Below are positions 21,067 through 29,044 of a stretch of DNA of 58,164 bases, piece after piece. The translations under genes and the position numbers were made by a program. This DNA is from Eubacterium sp. AF22-8LB. Its GTDB lineage: Bacteria > Bacillota_I > Bacilli_A > Erysipelotrichales > Erysipelotrichaceae. The DNA lies in assembly GCF_003458715.1 (NCBI RefSeq), contig NZ_QRVI01000014.1:1-58164 (forward strand), written 5' to 3'. The number at the start of each line of letters is the position of its first letter. Within the stretch, counting starts at the first letter, position 1. Below the pieces are notes generated by a model. That model was not told where the DNA came from, did not search any database, and was given only the letters and a program-made list of their open reading frames with translations.

Positions 21067-21981
21067 ATGACAACAACAAATCGAAATACAACAGGAATTA
21101 TTTTTAACATTCAAAAATTCAGCGTAAATGACGGTCCAGGAATTCGTACTACCGTTTTTCTAAAGGGATGTCCTCTTCGTTGTAAGTGGTGTGCAAATCC
21201 TGAAAGTCAGCTTATACAAACACAAATTCTTTGGGATCAAAAAAAATGTATAAATTGTCAACATTGCATTGAAGCCTGTCCAAAAAATGCTATAAAAATA
21301 ATTGATAAATCCATCAAAATCAACCACAGTCAATGTAGTGGATGTAAGAAATGTGTATATGAATGTCCAAGAAACGCATTAAGTGCACAAGGCGAACAAA
21401 AATCTGTGGAAGAAGTGCTTAAAATTGTTTTACAAGATCAAGCCTTCTATGAAGAAAGTGGTGGTGGTCTAACGCTTTCTGGAGGTGAGCTCTTACTTCA
21501 ACCTGAGTTTTCAAGAGAACTTCTCTTAGCCGCTAAAGAAGAAGGAATTCATACATGTTGTGAAACAACCGGTTTTGCGACAGAGGAAACATTTGATCAC
21601 GTTATGGAATATGTAGATTACATTCTTTTTGATATGAAACACTGGAACACAGATAAACATATAGAAGGTACAGGTATTTCTAATAAGTTACCATTGCTGA
21701 ACATGAAACATGCCATCGCCAAAGGCAAATCAGTTCTTGTGCGAATCCCTGTTATACCTGGTTTCAATGATTCTTTGGATGACGCAAAAGAATTTTCAAA
21801 AGAACTTCACGACATTGGAGTAAACAAGTGTCAACTTCTACCATTCCATCAATTTGGAGAAAATAAATATCATCTTTTAAATATAAAATACGATTATGAA
21901 GATATTCCTTCGTATCATCCAGAAGATTTAAAAGAGTATTTAAATATATTTAAAGAAAATAACATTAACGCTTTTTTCTAA
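21067..21981 (+). CDS. Glycyl-radical-enzyme activating protein, radical SAM
   Basis: A 304-residue radical SAM activase that abstracts hydrogen from the glycyl radical enzyme's C-terminal Gly. The SAM-cluster motif is C-P-L-R-C-K-W-C (CxxxCxxC). Two further ferredoxin-type clusters follow, C-I-N-C-Q-H-C-I-E-A-C-P and C-S-G-C-K-K-C-V-Y-E-C-P, an insert typical of activases for non-PFL glycyl radical enzymes. Its divergent pairing with the enzyme at 18468 and shared operator repeats support partnership. GAGG lies eight bases before the ATG. Confidence 0.95.
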   Translation: MTTTNRNTTGIIFNIQKFSVNDGPGIRTTVFLKGCPLRCKWCANPESQLIQTQILWDQKKCINCQHCIEACPKNAIKIIDKSIKINHSQCSGCKKCVYECPRNALSAQGEQKSVEEVLKIVLQDQAFYEESGGGLTLSGGELLLQPEFSRELLLAAKEEGIHTCCETTGFATEETFDHVMEYVDYILFDMKHWNTDKHIEGTGISNKLPLLNMKHAIAKGKSVLVRIPVIPGFNDSLDDAKEFSKELHDIGVNKCQLLPFHQFGENKYHLLNIKYDYEDIPSYHPEDLKEYLNIFKENNINAFF

Positions 21982-21988
21982 ATTTCAC

Positions 21989-22019
21989 TTTCATTTGAAA
22001 TCGAAAACACTTATTATAT
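21989..22019 (+). promoter_or_regulatory. Promoter and operator-like half copy before the DeoR gene
   Basis: TTTCATTTGAAATCGAA (21989-22005) resembles the four upstream operators and overlaps a -35-like TTGAAA (21994-21999), with TATAAA 16 bases downstream. This suggests the regulator represses itself. Confidence 0.45.
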
Positions 22020-22045
22020 AAACAAAATGATAGGAATCAACGTAA

Positions 22046-22792
22046 ATGAAAAATAGAACAAATAAAATACTAGAATTACTGACATCTGAAAAGAAAATTG
22101 AAGTTTCTCAACTTGCTGAATATCTAAGCGTTTCACAGGTAACGGTCCGTAAAGATTTAGATGCATTAGAAGCTAAAGGAATCATCAAACGCGAGCATGG
22201 TTATGCAGTATTATGTAGTGCAGATGATATCAATGGTAGAATCGCATATCATTATGAAGAAAAGAAAAAAATAGCCTTAAAAGCTGCCGAACTTGTAAGT
22301 GAGGGCGATACAATTATGATTGAAAGTGGTAGTTGTTGTGCACTTTTAGCTGATACGTTAACACAACTTCATAAAGACTTAACAATTATTACCAACAGTG
22401 CTTTTATCGCAGAATATATTCGTGGAAAATCAAATTTTCAAATTATTCTTTTAGGTGGAATTTATCAACAAGATTCACAAGTTATGGTAGGTCCTATGGT
22501 TCAAGAATGTGTATCCAACTTTTTTGTCGATTATTTTTTCATCGGTACAGATGGATATGATTCTAGAATCGGCTTTTCAAATCGCGATCAAATGCGAGCA
22601 CAAGCCGTACGTGATATGTCACATCAAGCCGAACAAATAATCGTGCTAACAGAAAGTGATAAATTTTCTAAGCGTGGAGTTGTACCATTAAATTTAAAAA
22701 ATAAAGTAAAAACGGTTATAACTGATCATTCTATTGATTCTTCCTATATCGAAGAGCTCAATAACCAGAACATTCAAATCATTAAGGTTTAA
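22046..22792 (+). CDS. DeoR family transcriptional regulator
   Basis: A 248-residue DeoR/GlpR-type repressor. The N-terminal winged helix (about 1-57) has the recognition-helix sequence V-S-Q-V-T-V-R-K-D-L-D-A-L-E. The C-terminal sugar-phosphate sensor domain (about 70-245) has the usual E-S-G-S-C-C, I-I-T-N-S and F-I-G-T-D-G motifs. These regulators normally bind phosphorylated sugars, hinting that the glycyl radical enzyme pathway begins with or yields such a metabolite. The ribosome site is weak (AGGA, spacing about nine). It follows the activase by 64 bases with its own promoter. Confidence 0.93.
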   Translation: MKNRTNKILELLTSEKKIEVSQLAEYLSVSQVTVRKDLDALEAKGIIKREHGYAVLCSADDINGRIAYHYEEKKKIALKAAELVSEGDTIMIESGSCCALLADTLTQLHKDLTIITNSAFIAEYIRGKSNFQIILLGGIYQQDSQVMVGPMVQECVSNFFVDYFFIGTDGYDSRIGFSNRDQMRAQAVRDMSHQAEQIIVLTESDKFSKRGVVPLNLKNKVKTVITDHSIDSSYIEELNNQNIQIIKV

Positions 22793-22820
22793 AAAAGGAT
22801 TTCAAAACGAAATCCTTTTT
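22793..22820. terminator. Bidirectional terminator between convergent genes
   Basis: Stem AAGGATTTC / GAAATCCTT with A-rich 5' and T-rich 3' flanks. It serves the DeoR gene on the plus strand and the second peptide-binding lipoprotein gene on the minus strand. Confidence 0.85.
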
Positions 22821-22824
22821 AATA

Positions 22825-24507
22825 TTAATCATCAATATAAGCTGTAGCCATTGATTGTGACCACATAAATGTAGAAGAAGTCTTCAAACCTTTTACTTTC
22901 TTATTACGCAAACAATACGTTTGTACACCATCTGTTGGTAAGTATGCACATAGTTCTGCTTGACGAACATAAGCCTTTAAGTAAGCAGCAGCTGAAGCAT
23001 CTTTATCTGCTGTATAAGCACCTGCAGCCAAGTAAGAATCTAATTCATCATCTTTTAAACGAGCAAAGTTATTTACACCTTTAGATTGAATTAAATAGTC
23101 AACACCTGTATCTTCAGGACTTCCATAAGAGAATCCTAGATATGAAATATCCCAATCGCCAACAGCTGAATCATCACCTACAGTAGAAATTACCGTATTA
23201 AATTCCATTGTATTTGCTTTAAATTCTACACCTAGCTCTCCCCATTGTTTTTGTAACATAGGAATCAATGTATCCATCGCATCTTTTTCTTTTGTAGCTA
23301 AGAATTTAACAGATAATTTTTGGCCATCTTTTTCACGAATACCATCACTGCCAACTTTCCATCCAGCATCATCTAAGATTTGTTTTGCCTTTTCTACATC
23401 ATAATCATAGTAAGTAGCCCCATCAACTTTTTCTTCACCACGAATATATGCACCATTTTCGCCAGATACTGGATTACCAAATAAGCCTGGTACATATGCC
23501 AATTTAGCATCTTTATCATCTAATTTATAATAGCTTGCGATATAGGCTTCACGATCAAATCCATAAGCCAATGCTTGACGTACTGCTTGATCTTGACATG
23601 CGCCTGCAGCTGTATTCATAAACAAGAAGTCTTCACGATCGCTTGGATAAGAACCCAAAGTCAAACCTTTGTCTTTATCTTTGGCAACCGTATTAATCTT
23701 ATTGGCATCTACTACATCTGGAATATAGTCTACCGTTCCATTTTCCAACTCTTTAATTTCAGTCGAAGTTTCAGTCTTCTTAATCATAATCTTAGAAATT
23801 TGGTATTCTCCATCTTTGGCTTTAAAGTTTTCGTTACGATCCAATGAAGCACCTTCTGTTTTAGAGAATGATTTCAATTTATAAGGACCTGTTCCAATAG
23901 GATTGCTGTTGTTCTTTTCAACATTCGAAGTTTTTCCCTTCTTATACTTCAATGTTTTTGCACTACAAATCTTTTGTGTTCCCAAAGTCGATTCTGCATC
24001 GATTTTTGGTTTTGACATGTGGAATACAACTGTATAATCGTCTGGTGTTTCAATACCTGAAACATCTTTTGCATCTCCATCATGATATTCGCTATATCCA
24101 TTTAAGAAATCAACATTACTTGAAAAACGTCCTGTATAACTTGGGTCAGCCATAACGCTAAATGTTGCCTTTACATCTTTTGAAGTAAATTTAGATCCAT
24201 CGCTGAATTTAACACCTTTCTTCAATTTAAATGTCATCGTTGTTCCATCATCACTGATAGTTGGTAATTCTTTTGCCAATTCTGGAACTAAATTGGCATC
24301 CTTATCATATGCCAATAATCCTTGATATACCAAGTTAACTACGTTTGAATCATTGGATGTCTGATAATACATTGGAGAAAAATCTCCATTCATTTCCGTA
24401 AACAATCCAACTGTTAATGTTTGTTCTTTACTAGAACCCGATCCCCCTGCAGAGCATCCTGCAAGTACAAATGCCATACCTAGGGCACATACACTTCTCT
24501 TATTCAT
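22825..24507 (-). CDS. Peptide-binding lipoprotein (ABC family 5), second paralogue
   Basis: A 560-residue OppA/DppA-type solute-binding lipoprotein with lipobox V-L-A-G-C. It is collinear with the protein at 16409 over its full length (for example N-N-S-N-P-I-G-T-G-P-Y-K-L and D-R-E-D-F-L) and has local near-identity to the one at 43405. No permease genes are adjacent. Start choice: ATGs at 24513 and 24507 are both preceded by GAGG with eight bases; the codon at 24540 lies upstream of the predicted transcription start and is excluded. Ligand unknown. Confidence 0.92.
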   Translation of the reverse strand: MNKRSVCALGMAFVLAGCSAGGSGSSKEQTLTVGLFTEMNGDFSPMYYQTSNDSNVVNLVYQGLLAYDKDANLVPELAKELPTISDDGTTMTFKLKKGVKFSDGSKFTSKDVKATFSVMADPSYTGRFSSNVDFLNGYSEYHDGDAKDVSGIETPDDYTVVFHMSKPKIDAESTLGTQKICSAKTLKYKKGKTSNVEKNNSNPIGTGPYKLKSFSKTEGASLDRNENFKAKDGEYQISKIMIKKTETSTEIKELENGTVDYIPDVVDANKINTVAKDKDKGLTLGSYPSDREDFLFMNTAAGACQDQAVRQALAYGFDREAYIASYYKLDDKDAKLAYVPGLFGNPVSGENGAYIRGEEKVDGATYYDYDVEKAKQILDDAGWKVGSDGIREKDGQKLSVKFLATKEKDAMDTLIPMLQKQWGELGVEFKANTMEFNTVISTVGDDSAVGDWDISYLGFSYGSPEDTGVDYLIQSKGVNNFARLKDDELDSYLAAGAYTADKDASAAAYLKAYVRQAELCAYLPTDGVQTYCLRNKKVKGLKTSSTFMWSQSMATAYIDD

Positions 24508-24539
24508 AATCATTACCTCTTCCTCTTTGTATGTAAACA

Positions 24540-24567
24540 ATTATATGTTTTTCTGAAACTTTTTCAA
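24540..24567 (-). promoter_or_regulatory. Promoter of the second peptide-binding lipoprotein
   Basis: Minus strand: -35 TTGAAA (24567-24562), 16 bases, -10 TATAAT (24545-24540). A dyad TCTGAAA / TTTCAGA flanks the -35 box and could be an operator. Confidence 0.7.
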
Positions 24568-24671
24568 TTGTTTTTCGATATTTCAGATACAAAAAGCATA
24601 AGAGTTATTTAATATGCCTTATATAACGCATTTATATGTGTTTCTATTTTGGAAATGATATATTTCTAAAA

Positions 24672-24702
24672 TAGAAAAAAGCTTATCTTTTATGATAAGC
24701 TT
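24672..24702 (-). terminator. Terminator at the end of rsmI
   Basis: Minus strand AAGCTTATC-ATAAAA-GATAAGCTT followed by a T run. The 5' arm lies inside the last codons of rsmI. Confidence 0.85.
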
Positions 24703-25528
24703 CATATAATTCATTCTTTTTACATGCCATTTCTTTGGCAACTAAACCAATAGCTTCCTTCGTACGCATACCTGATTCAATGTATTCATCTACTTTTGAA
24801 ATTGCAGTATACATGTCAAATACAACTTCATCTTGTTTAAAGCCATCCATGATAATGACCATTTCCCCTTTGCATGTTGCTGCCACTTCTAAGACTTCCT
24901 GGATGGTCCCACGGATATATTCTTCATGAACCTTTGTCAATTCTCTAGCTAAACACATTTGGCGATTACCTAATACATCTAACATATCCTGCAAAGTATC
25001 TTCAATACGGTGTGGTGCTTCATAGAAAATAGTTGTATAAGGAATTGTTTTGATTTCTTCTAATTGTTTCTTTCTTTTTGAACTTTTATTTTCTAAAAAA
25101 CCATAAAACAAATAATGATAACAACTTAATCCACTTGCTACTAATGCATTCATTGCAGCATTCGCACCTGAAACAGAAACAACATTGAAACCGTGTGAAA
25201 TTGTTTCTTGCACAAGTTTTTGACCTGGATCCGATACTAGAGGATACCCTGCATCTGAAACAACCGCAACATCTTCTCCATTTTCTAATCGTTCAATAAT
25301 CTTAGGAATACTTGTCTGCTGATTATGTTCGTGATGAGACATCAACATAGTATCAATTCCATATGCCATCAACAATTTTTTTGTATTACGCGTGTCTTCT
25401 GCTGCAATAACATTTACATTTTTTAATACATCCAAAGCTCTTGGTGTCATTTCCTGTAGATTTCCAATTGGTGTAGGAACCAAGTACAAAGTAGATGTAT
25501 CTGATTCGAAACTTTTCTGTCTAATCAT
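24683..25528 (-). CDS. rsmI: 16S rRNA (cytidine-1402 2'-O)-methyltransferase
   Basis: A 281-residue SAM-dependent methyltransferase that modifies C1402 in the ribosomal P site. Motifs include L-V-P-T-P-I-G-N-L, A-E-D-T-R-N-T-K-K-L, V-S-D-A-G-Y-P-L-V-S-D-P-G and F-Y-E-A-P-H-R. Its ATG at 25528 overlaps the ricT stop codon and has AAGGA seven bases upstream. It is the last gene of tmk-holB-ricT-rsmI, a conserved Firmicutes neighbourhood; yabA, often present between ricT and rsmI, is absent. Confidence 0.96.
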   Translation of the reverse strand: MIRQKSFESDTSTLYLVPTPIGNLQEMTPRALDVLKNVNVIAAEDTRNTKKLLMAYGIDTMLMSHHEHNQQTSIPKIIERLENGEDVAVVSDAGYPLVSDPGQKLVQETISHGFNVVSVSGANAAMNALVASGLSCYHYLFYGFLENKSSKRKKQLEEIKTIPYTTIFYEAPHRIEDTLQDMLDVLGNRQMCLARELTKVHEEYIRGTIQEVLEVAATCKGEMVIIMDGFKQDEVVFDMYTAISKVDEYIESGMRTKEAIGLVAKEMACKKNELYEAYHKR

Positions 25529-26354
25529 TGTTAAAATCCTTATCTGGCCATACATCTTTGAAGTCTACAAATAAGACTTCTTCTTTATTTTCTAGCTTTG
25601 CTTGTTTTTGAAGAACATTCATACTCGAAATACGATATTTTTTACCTTGATAGCTTACAATCGAATTCATTTTAGGAAGATCCTTGCGCATTCTTGTATA
25701 CTCTTCATTTTCAAAGCGTAAGCAACACATCAATTTTCCACACTGTCCACTCAATTTTTGAATATTCAATGCCAACATTTGATTTTTTGCCATATTGATA
25801 GATACAGTGTCAAAATCTGACATAAATCTTGAGCAGCAGCATTCCATACCACAATTACCAATTCCACCTACGATCTTAGCTTTATTTCTTGGCCCTACTT
25901 GTCTTAATTCAATACGACAATGTAGATGTTGCGCTAGATCTTTTAATAATTGTCTAAAATCTACACGATCATCCGATACATAAGTAAAAATAACCTTTGT
26001 ACGATCCAAAGTGTATTCTGAACTGATAAGATGCATATCCAATTTTAAATTGGCTATACAATCCTGACAAATCTTCATGGCTTCTTTCGCTTTTTCAATA
26101 TTTTCTGCCTTACACTTAATATCTTCAGAAGTTGCCTTTCGAACTACTGGTTTAATATCTCCTTTTACTTTTGAAGCATCAAAGTCAACGGTTGGAACAC
26201 AAACTTTACCTAACTCCTGTCCTCGTACAGTTTCAACAACAACAATATCATTAGTATAATATTTTACATTTGAACCAAACGTATATGCTTTCTTCGACTC
26301 TTCAAATTGAATATAAACAATATATTTATATGTTACTTTTTCTTCTGCACTCAC
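25521..26354 (-). CDS. ricT: PSP1-domain regulatory protein RicT (YaaT)
   Basis: A 277-residue PSP1 protein, homologous to B. subtilis YaaT/RicT, part of the Ric complex that assists RNase Y-dependent mRNA maturation. The cysteine-rich core G-N-C-G-M-E-C-C-C-S-R-F and the later Q-C-G-K-L-M-C-C-L-R-F provide the cluster-binding cysteines of the family. It begins with GTG overlapping the holB TGA stop by four bases (GTGA), with AGGAAGG ten bases upstream. Confidence 0.93.
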   Translation of the reverse strand: MSAEEKVTYKYIVYIQFEESKKAYTFGSNVKYYTNDIVVVETVRGQELGKVCVPTVDFDASKVKGDIKPVVRKATSEDIKCKAENIEKAKEAMKICQDCIANLKLDMHLISSEYTLDRTKVIFTYVSDDRVDFRQLLKDLAQHLHCRIELRQVGPRNKAKIVGGIGNCGMECCCSRFMSDFDTVSINMAKNQMLALNIQKLSGQCGKLMCCLRFENEEYTRMRKDLPKMNSIVSYQGKKYRISSMNVLQKQAKLENKEEVLFVDFKDVWPDKDFNND

Positions 26355-27268
26355 TTAATCACAGCCTTCCTAATATCATAATAAAGCTTATCCATAAATA
26401 ATCCCAAATCAACCGGTCGATACAACATATCCATATTTTCAACTAGAATCGAATATAGCTTTACTTTATTTTCCAAAGGTAAGTTTACCTTATTGTTTTT
26501 TACATAGAATAAAATCCATTGAATCCATAACTGTATCCAATCCTTATTCATACGATCTGATTTATTCACAAACACACTTGTCTGCATCTTTTCAATTTGT
26601 GCAAACGAAGATGCATTCTCAATATATTCAAATGCAATCTGCTTCAGCTCCTCAAAATCAGGTAGAGCTAACAATTCAATTGCCTTGTCGTACGTATATC
26701 CTGAATCCGCCAACATTTTTGCGTTTTCTTCCATTGTATTTTCTAACAATAAATGTTTACAGCTTTCAGGCTTGAAATGAATCGACTGACATCTCGATTG
26801 AATAGTAGGCAATACATTGGACTTTTCATCCGCAATTAATATACCATAAATCCCTTCACTTGGCTCCTCTAAAAACTTCAACAAGCTATTTGAAGCATCC
26901 GATGTAGCTTTATCATAATGGTCTAATATATATATTCTGGCATTTTGCTTTCCCGCACTAGTCGATTCAAAGAAAGCTTGTAAATCAACAATATCTTTCT
27001 TTTTAATCCGATCATTCGATACAATCATATAGTCTAAAGAATCTTCATTCTCTATTCGCTTACAGCTTTCACATTCTTGACACGCAAAGCCATCCACATC
27101 TACATGTTCACATACAATACTTTGCGCAAATAAGATGGCTGTTTCTAATTTGCTTGAGCCTTTTGGCCCATGAAATAAATAGGCATTCGCAACTCTTTGA
27201 TTCTTTAAAGCGTTAGACAACGTCTGATACACAACAGGTTGTGCTTTTTTAAAATACACTTTATTCAT
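26351..27268 (-). CDS. holB: DNA polymerase III subunit delta'
   Basis: A 305-residue clamp-loader subunit. A zinc knuckle is seen as C-Q-E-C-E-S-C-K plus an upstream Cys. The P-loop position reads G-P-K-G-S-S-K-L, lacking the standard G-K-T, as is common in delta' subunits that do not hydrolyse ATP. F-L-E-E-P-S-E-G and the sensor-1-like S-N-V-L-P-T-I-Q-S-R-C-Q are characteristic. It overlaps tmk by eight bases. Confidence 0.93.
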   Translation of the reverse strand: MNKVYFKKAQPVVYQTLSNALKNQRVANAYLFHGPKGSSKLETAILFAQSIVCEHVDVDGFACQECESCKRIENEDSLDYMIVSNDRIKKKDIVDLQAFFESTSAGKQNARIYILDHYDKATSDASNSLLKFLEEPSEGIYGILIADEKSNVLPTIQSRCQSIHFKPESCKHLLLENTMEENAKMLADSGYTYDKAIELLALPDFEELKQIAFEYIENASSFAQIEKMQTSVFVNKSDRMNKDWIQLWIQWILFYVKNNKVNLPLENKVKLYSILVENMDMLYRPVDLGLFMDKLYYDIRKAVIK

Positions 27269-27893
27269 GTTCTTTAATAACCTTTAAAACACATTCCATA
27301 GCACTTTTTAAAACCTCTTCTTTACAAGGCTCGGCATCAATCACTTCAATGCGCTCTGGATACATAGATACTAATGTTTCATAGCCCTGACGCACAGCTT
27401 TATGGAATGAACTTTCTTCTTGATCCAAACGATTCAAGTCACCACGAAGATTCATACGTTTTTTACCCGTTTCTACACTAACGGATAAAAATAGAGTCTT
27501 TTCAGGCATACATCCATCAATCGCAAACTGATTAATATCCCATACTTCTTTTAAACCTATGCCTCGTGCAATTCCTTGGTATGCCAAACTAGAATCAATA
27601 AAGCGATCACACAATACGATTTTCTTATTTTCTAATGCAGGAAGAACAACTTCTTTTAAATGTTGTCTTCGGCTTGCCGCATATAATAATGCTTCTGTAC
27701 GATCATCCATCTCCGTATTGTTTACATCTAATAATATATTACGAATGGATTCTGCAATTTTACTTCCACCTGGTTCTCTTGTATAAATACAATCGTATCC
27801 CATTTTAATCAATTCTTCTTGTACCGCTTTACATACGGTTGTTTTTCCCGATCCATCATTTCCTTCAAACGTTATAAATACACCTTGTTTCAT
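27261..27893 (-). CDS. tmk: Thymidylate kinase
   Basis: A 210-residue dTMP kinase. The P-loop G-N-D-G-S-G-K-T-T-V, the D-R-x motif in C-D-R-F-I-D-S-S-L-A-Y-Q-G and the T-R-E-P-G-G-S segment are diagnostic. The ATG at 27893 has GAGG six bases upstream; the earlier in-frame codon at 27908 does not. It heads the holB-ricT-rsmI operon. Upstream lie three regularly spaced GTTTTCAA motifs (27967-28043). Confidence 0.96.
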   Translation of the reverse strand: MKQGVFITFEGNDGSGKTTVCKAVQEELIKMGYDCIYTREPGGSKIAESIRNILLDVNNTEMDDRTEALLYAASRRQHLKEVVLPALENKKIVLCDRFIDSSLAYQGIARGIGLKEVWDINQFAIDGCMPEKTLFLSVSVETGKKRMNLRGDLNRLDQEESSFHKAVRQGYETLVSMYPERIEVIDAEPCKEEVLKSAMECVLKVIKEHE

Positions 27894-27966
27894 ATTTTCC
27901 CTCACCATATATATTCAATAATTATTATTTTCTAATATCTATTCCTCATTTAAACATAGCCCTCTT

Positions 27967-28043
27967 CGGTTTTCAAGTGATTATTAACATCATATTTTAC
28001 GGTTTTCAAATATATTTAGGCGTCAAAAAATACAGTTTTCAAG
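27967..28043. repeat. Three GTTTTCAA motifs at exactly 33-base spacing
   Basis: CGGTTTTCAAG (27967), CGGTTTTCAAA (28000) and CAGTTTTCAAG (28033) start 33 bases apart between the purC terminator and tmk. On the minus strand they read CTTGAAAACTG and variants, resembling the rrn boxA core. Sequences between copies share nothing obvious, so this is not a simple tandem duplication. Confidence 0.6.
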
Positions 28044-28075
28044 AAAAAAACACCCATAAGCATTCAACTTATGGG
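28044..28075 (-). terminator. Terminator of purC
   Basis: Minus strand ACCCATAAG-TTGAATG-CTTATGGGT followed by GTTTTTTT, just after the purC stop codon. Confidence 0.9.
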
Positions 28076-28085
28076 TATCTTCTAA

Positions 28086-28955
28086 TTATAATGTTTTTCC
28101 TGTTAACATTGTGTAAGCTTGAAGATATTTTTCAATAGTCTTATCCACAATCTCTTGAGGAAGTGTCCAGTCATTATCTGGATTTGCCTTTAGCCAGTCA
28201 CGCGCAAATTGTTTGTCAAATGATGGTTGTGAATGACCAGCTTCATATCCATCTGCAGGCCAGAAACGAGAACTGTCAGGAGTTAACATTTCATCACCAA
28301 TAACAATATTTCCATTTTCGTCTAAACCAAATTCAAATTTTGTATCCGCAATAATAATTCCTTTGCTTAAAGCATACTCAGCACATTTTTTATATAATGC
28401 GATTGTGCAATCTTTGATTTTAGTTGCATATTCTTCACCATGTCCTGGGAAATATTTTTCTAAGTGTGCAATACTTTGTTCAAAAGAAATATTTTCATCG
28501 TGATCACCAATTTCTGCCTTTGTACTAGGTGTATAAATTGGTTCTGGAAGTTGTTGTGATTCTTGTAATCCTTCTGGAAGTTCAATACCACAAACCTTTC
28601 CTGTTTCTTTGTAGCTAGCCCATCCGCTACCTGTGATGTAACCACGAACAATACATTCGATTGGAAGCATGTTCAATTTACGACATAACATTGATTTTCC
28701 TTCAAATTTTTTTTGTTGGAAATATTCTGGCATATCCTTTGTATCTACACTGATCATGTGGTTAGGTAAGATATCACTTGTGTAGTCAAACCAAAATTTT
28801 GACATCTGCGTTAAAACAGTTCCTTTTTTTGTAACTTCATTGTTTAGAATCACATCAAAACAACTGATACGATCTGTCGCAACCATAATAAGGTTGTCCC
28901 CATTGTCGTAAATCTCACGTACTTTTCCTTCTTTAATTGGTTTTAATTCCTGCAT
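28086..28955 (-). CDS. purC: Phosphoribosylaminoimidazole-succinocarboxamide synthase
   Basis: A 289-residue SAICAR synthetase, the long form (about 290-300 residues) rather than the short form of about 240. It joins CAIR and aspartate with ATP. Motifs include E-G-K-V-R-E-I-Y, D-R-I-S-C-F-D-V, G-Y-I-T-G-S-G-W and A-D-T-K-F-E-F-G. The ATG at 28955 has AAGGAG seven bases upstream. The gene lies about 13 kb from the main pur operon, as a single-gene unit, with no leader peptide or attenuator like that of purE. Confidence 0.96.
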   Translation of the reverse strand: MQELKPIKEGKVREIYDNGDNLIMVATDRISCFDVILNNEVTKKGTVLTQMSKFWFDYTSDILPNHMISVDTKDMPEYFQQKKFEGKSMLCRKLNMLPIECIVRGYITGSGWASYKETGKVCGIELPEGLQESQQLPEPIYTPSTKAEIGDHDENISFEQSIAHLEKYFPGHGEEYATKIKDCTIALYKKCAEYALSKGIIIADTKFEFGLDENGNIVIGDEMLTPDSSRFWPADGYEAGHSQPSFDKQFARDWLKANPDNDWTLPQEIVDKTIEKYLQAYTMLTGKTL

Positions 28956-29017
28956 CTCGAATCTCCTTTTCTGCGTACAAGACAAAGATACAACTAAAAC
29001 AAATTTAACACAATATG

Positions 29018-29044
29018 AAAATAAGGAAATCCAAAGATTTCCTT
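29018..29044 (-). terminator. Terminator after the metal ATPase
   Basis: Minus strand AAGGAAATC-TTTG-GATTTCCTT overlapping the stop codon, followed by a modest T-rich ATTTTC. Confidence 0.65.

Noticed and set aside
24508..24540. Upstream start of the second peptide-binding lipoprotein at 24540
   Set aside because: It lies within the predicted -10 box and has no ribosome site; internal ATGs at 24513 or 24507 fit better.
27967..28043. CRISPR array reading of the 33-bp-spaced motifs
   Set aside because: Only about 11 bases are shared between copies, the period is too short for a usual repeat plus spacer, and no cas genes are near.
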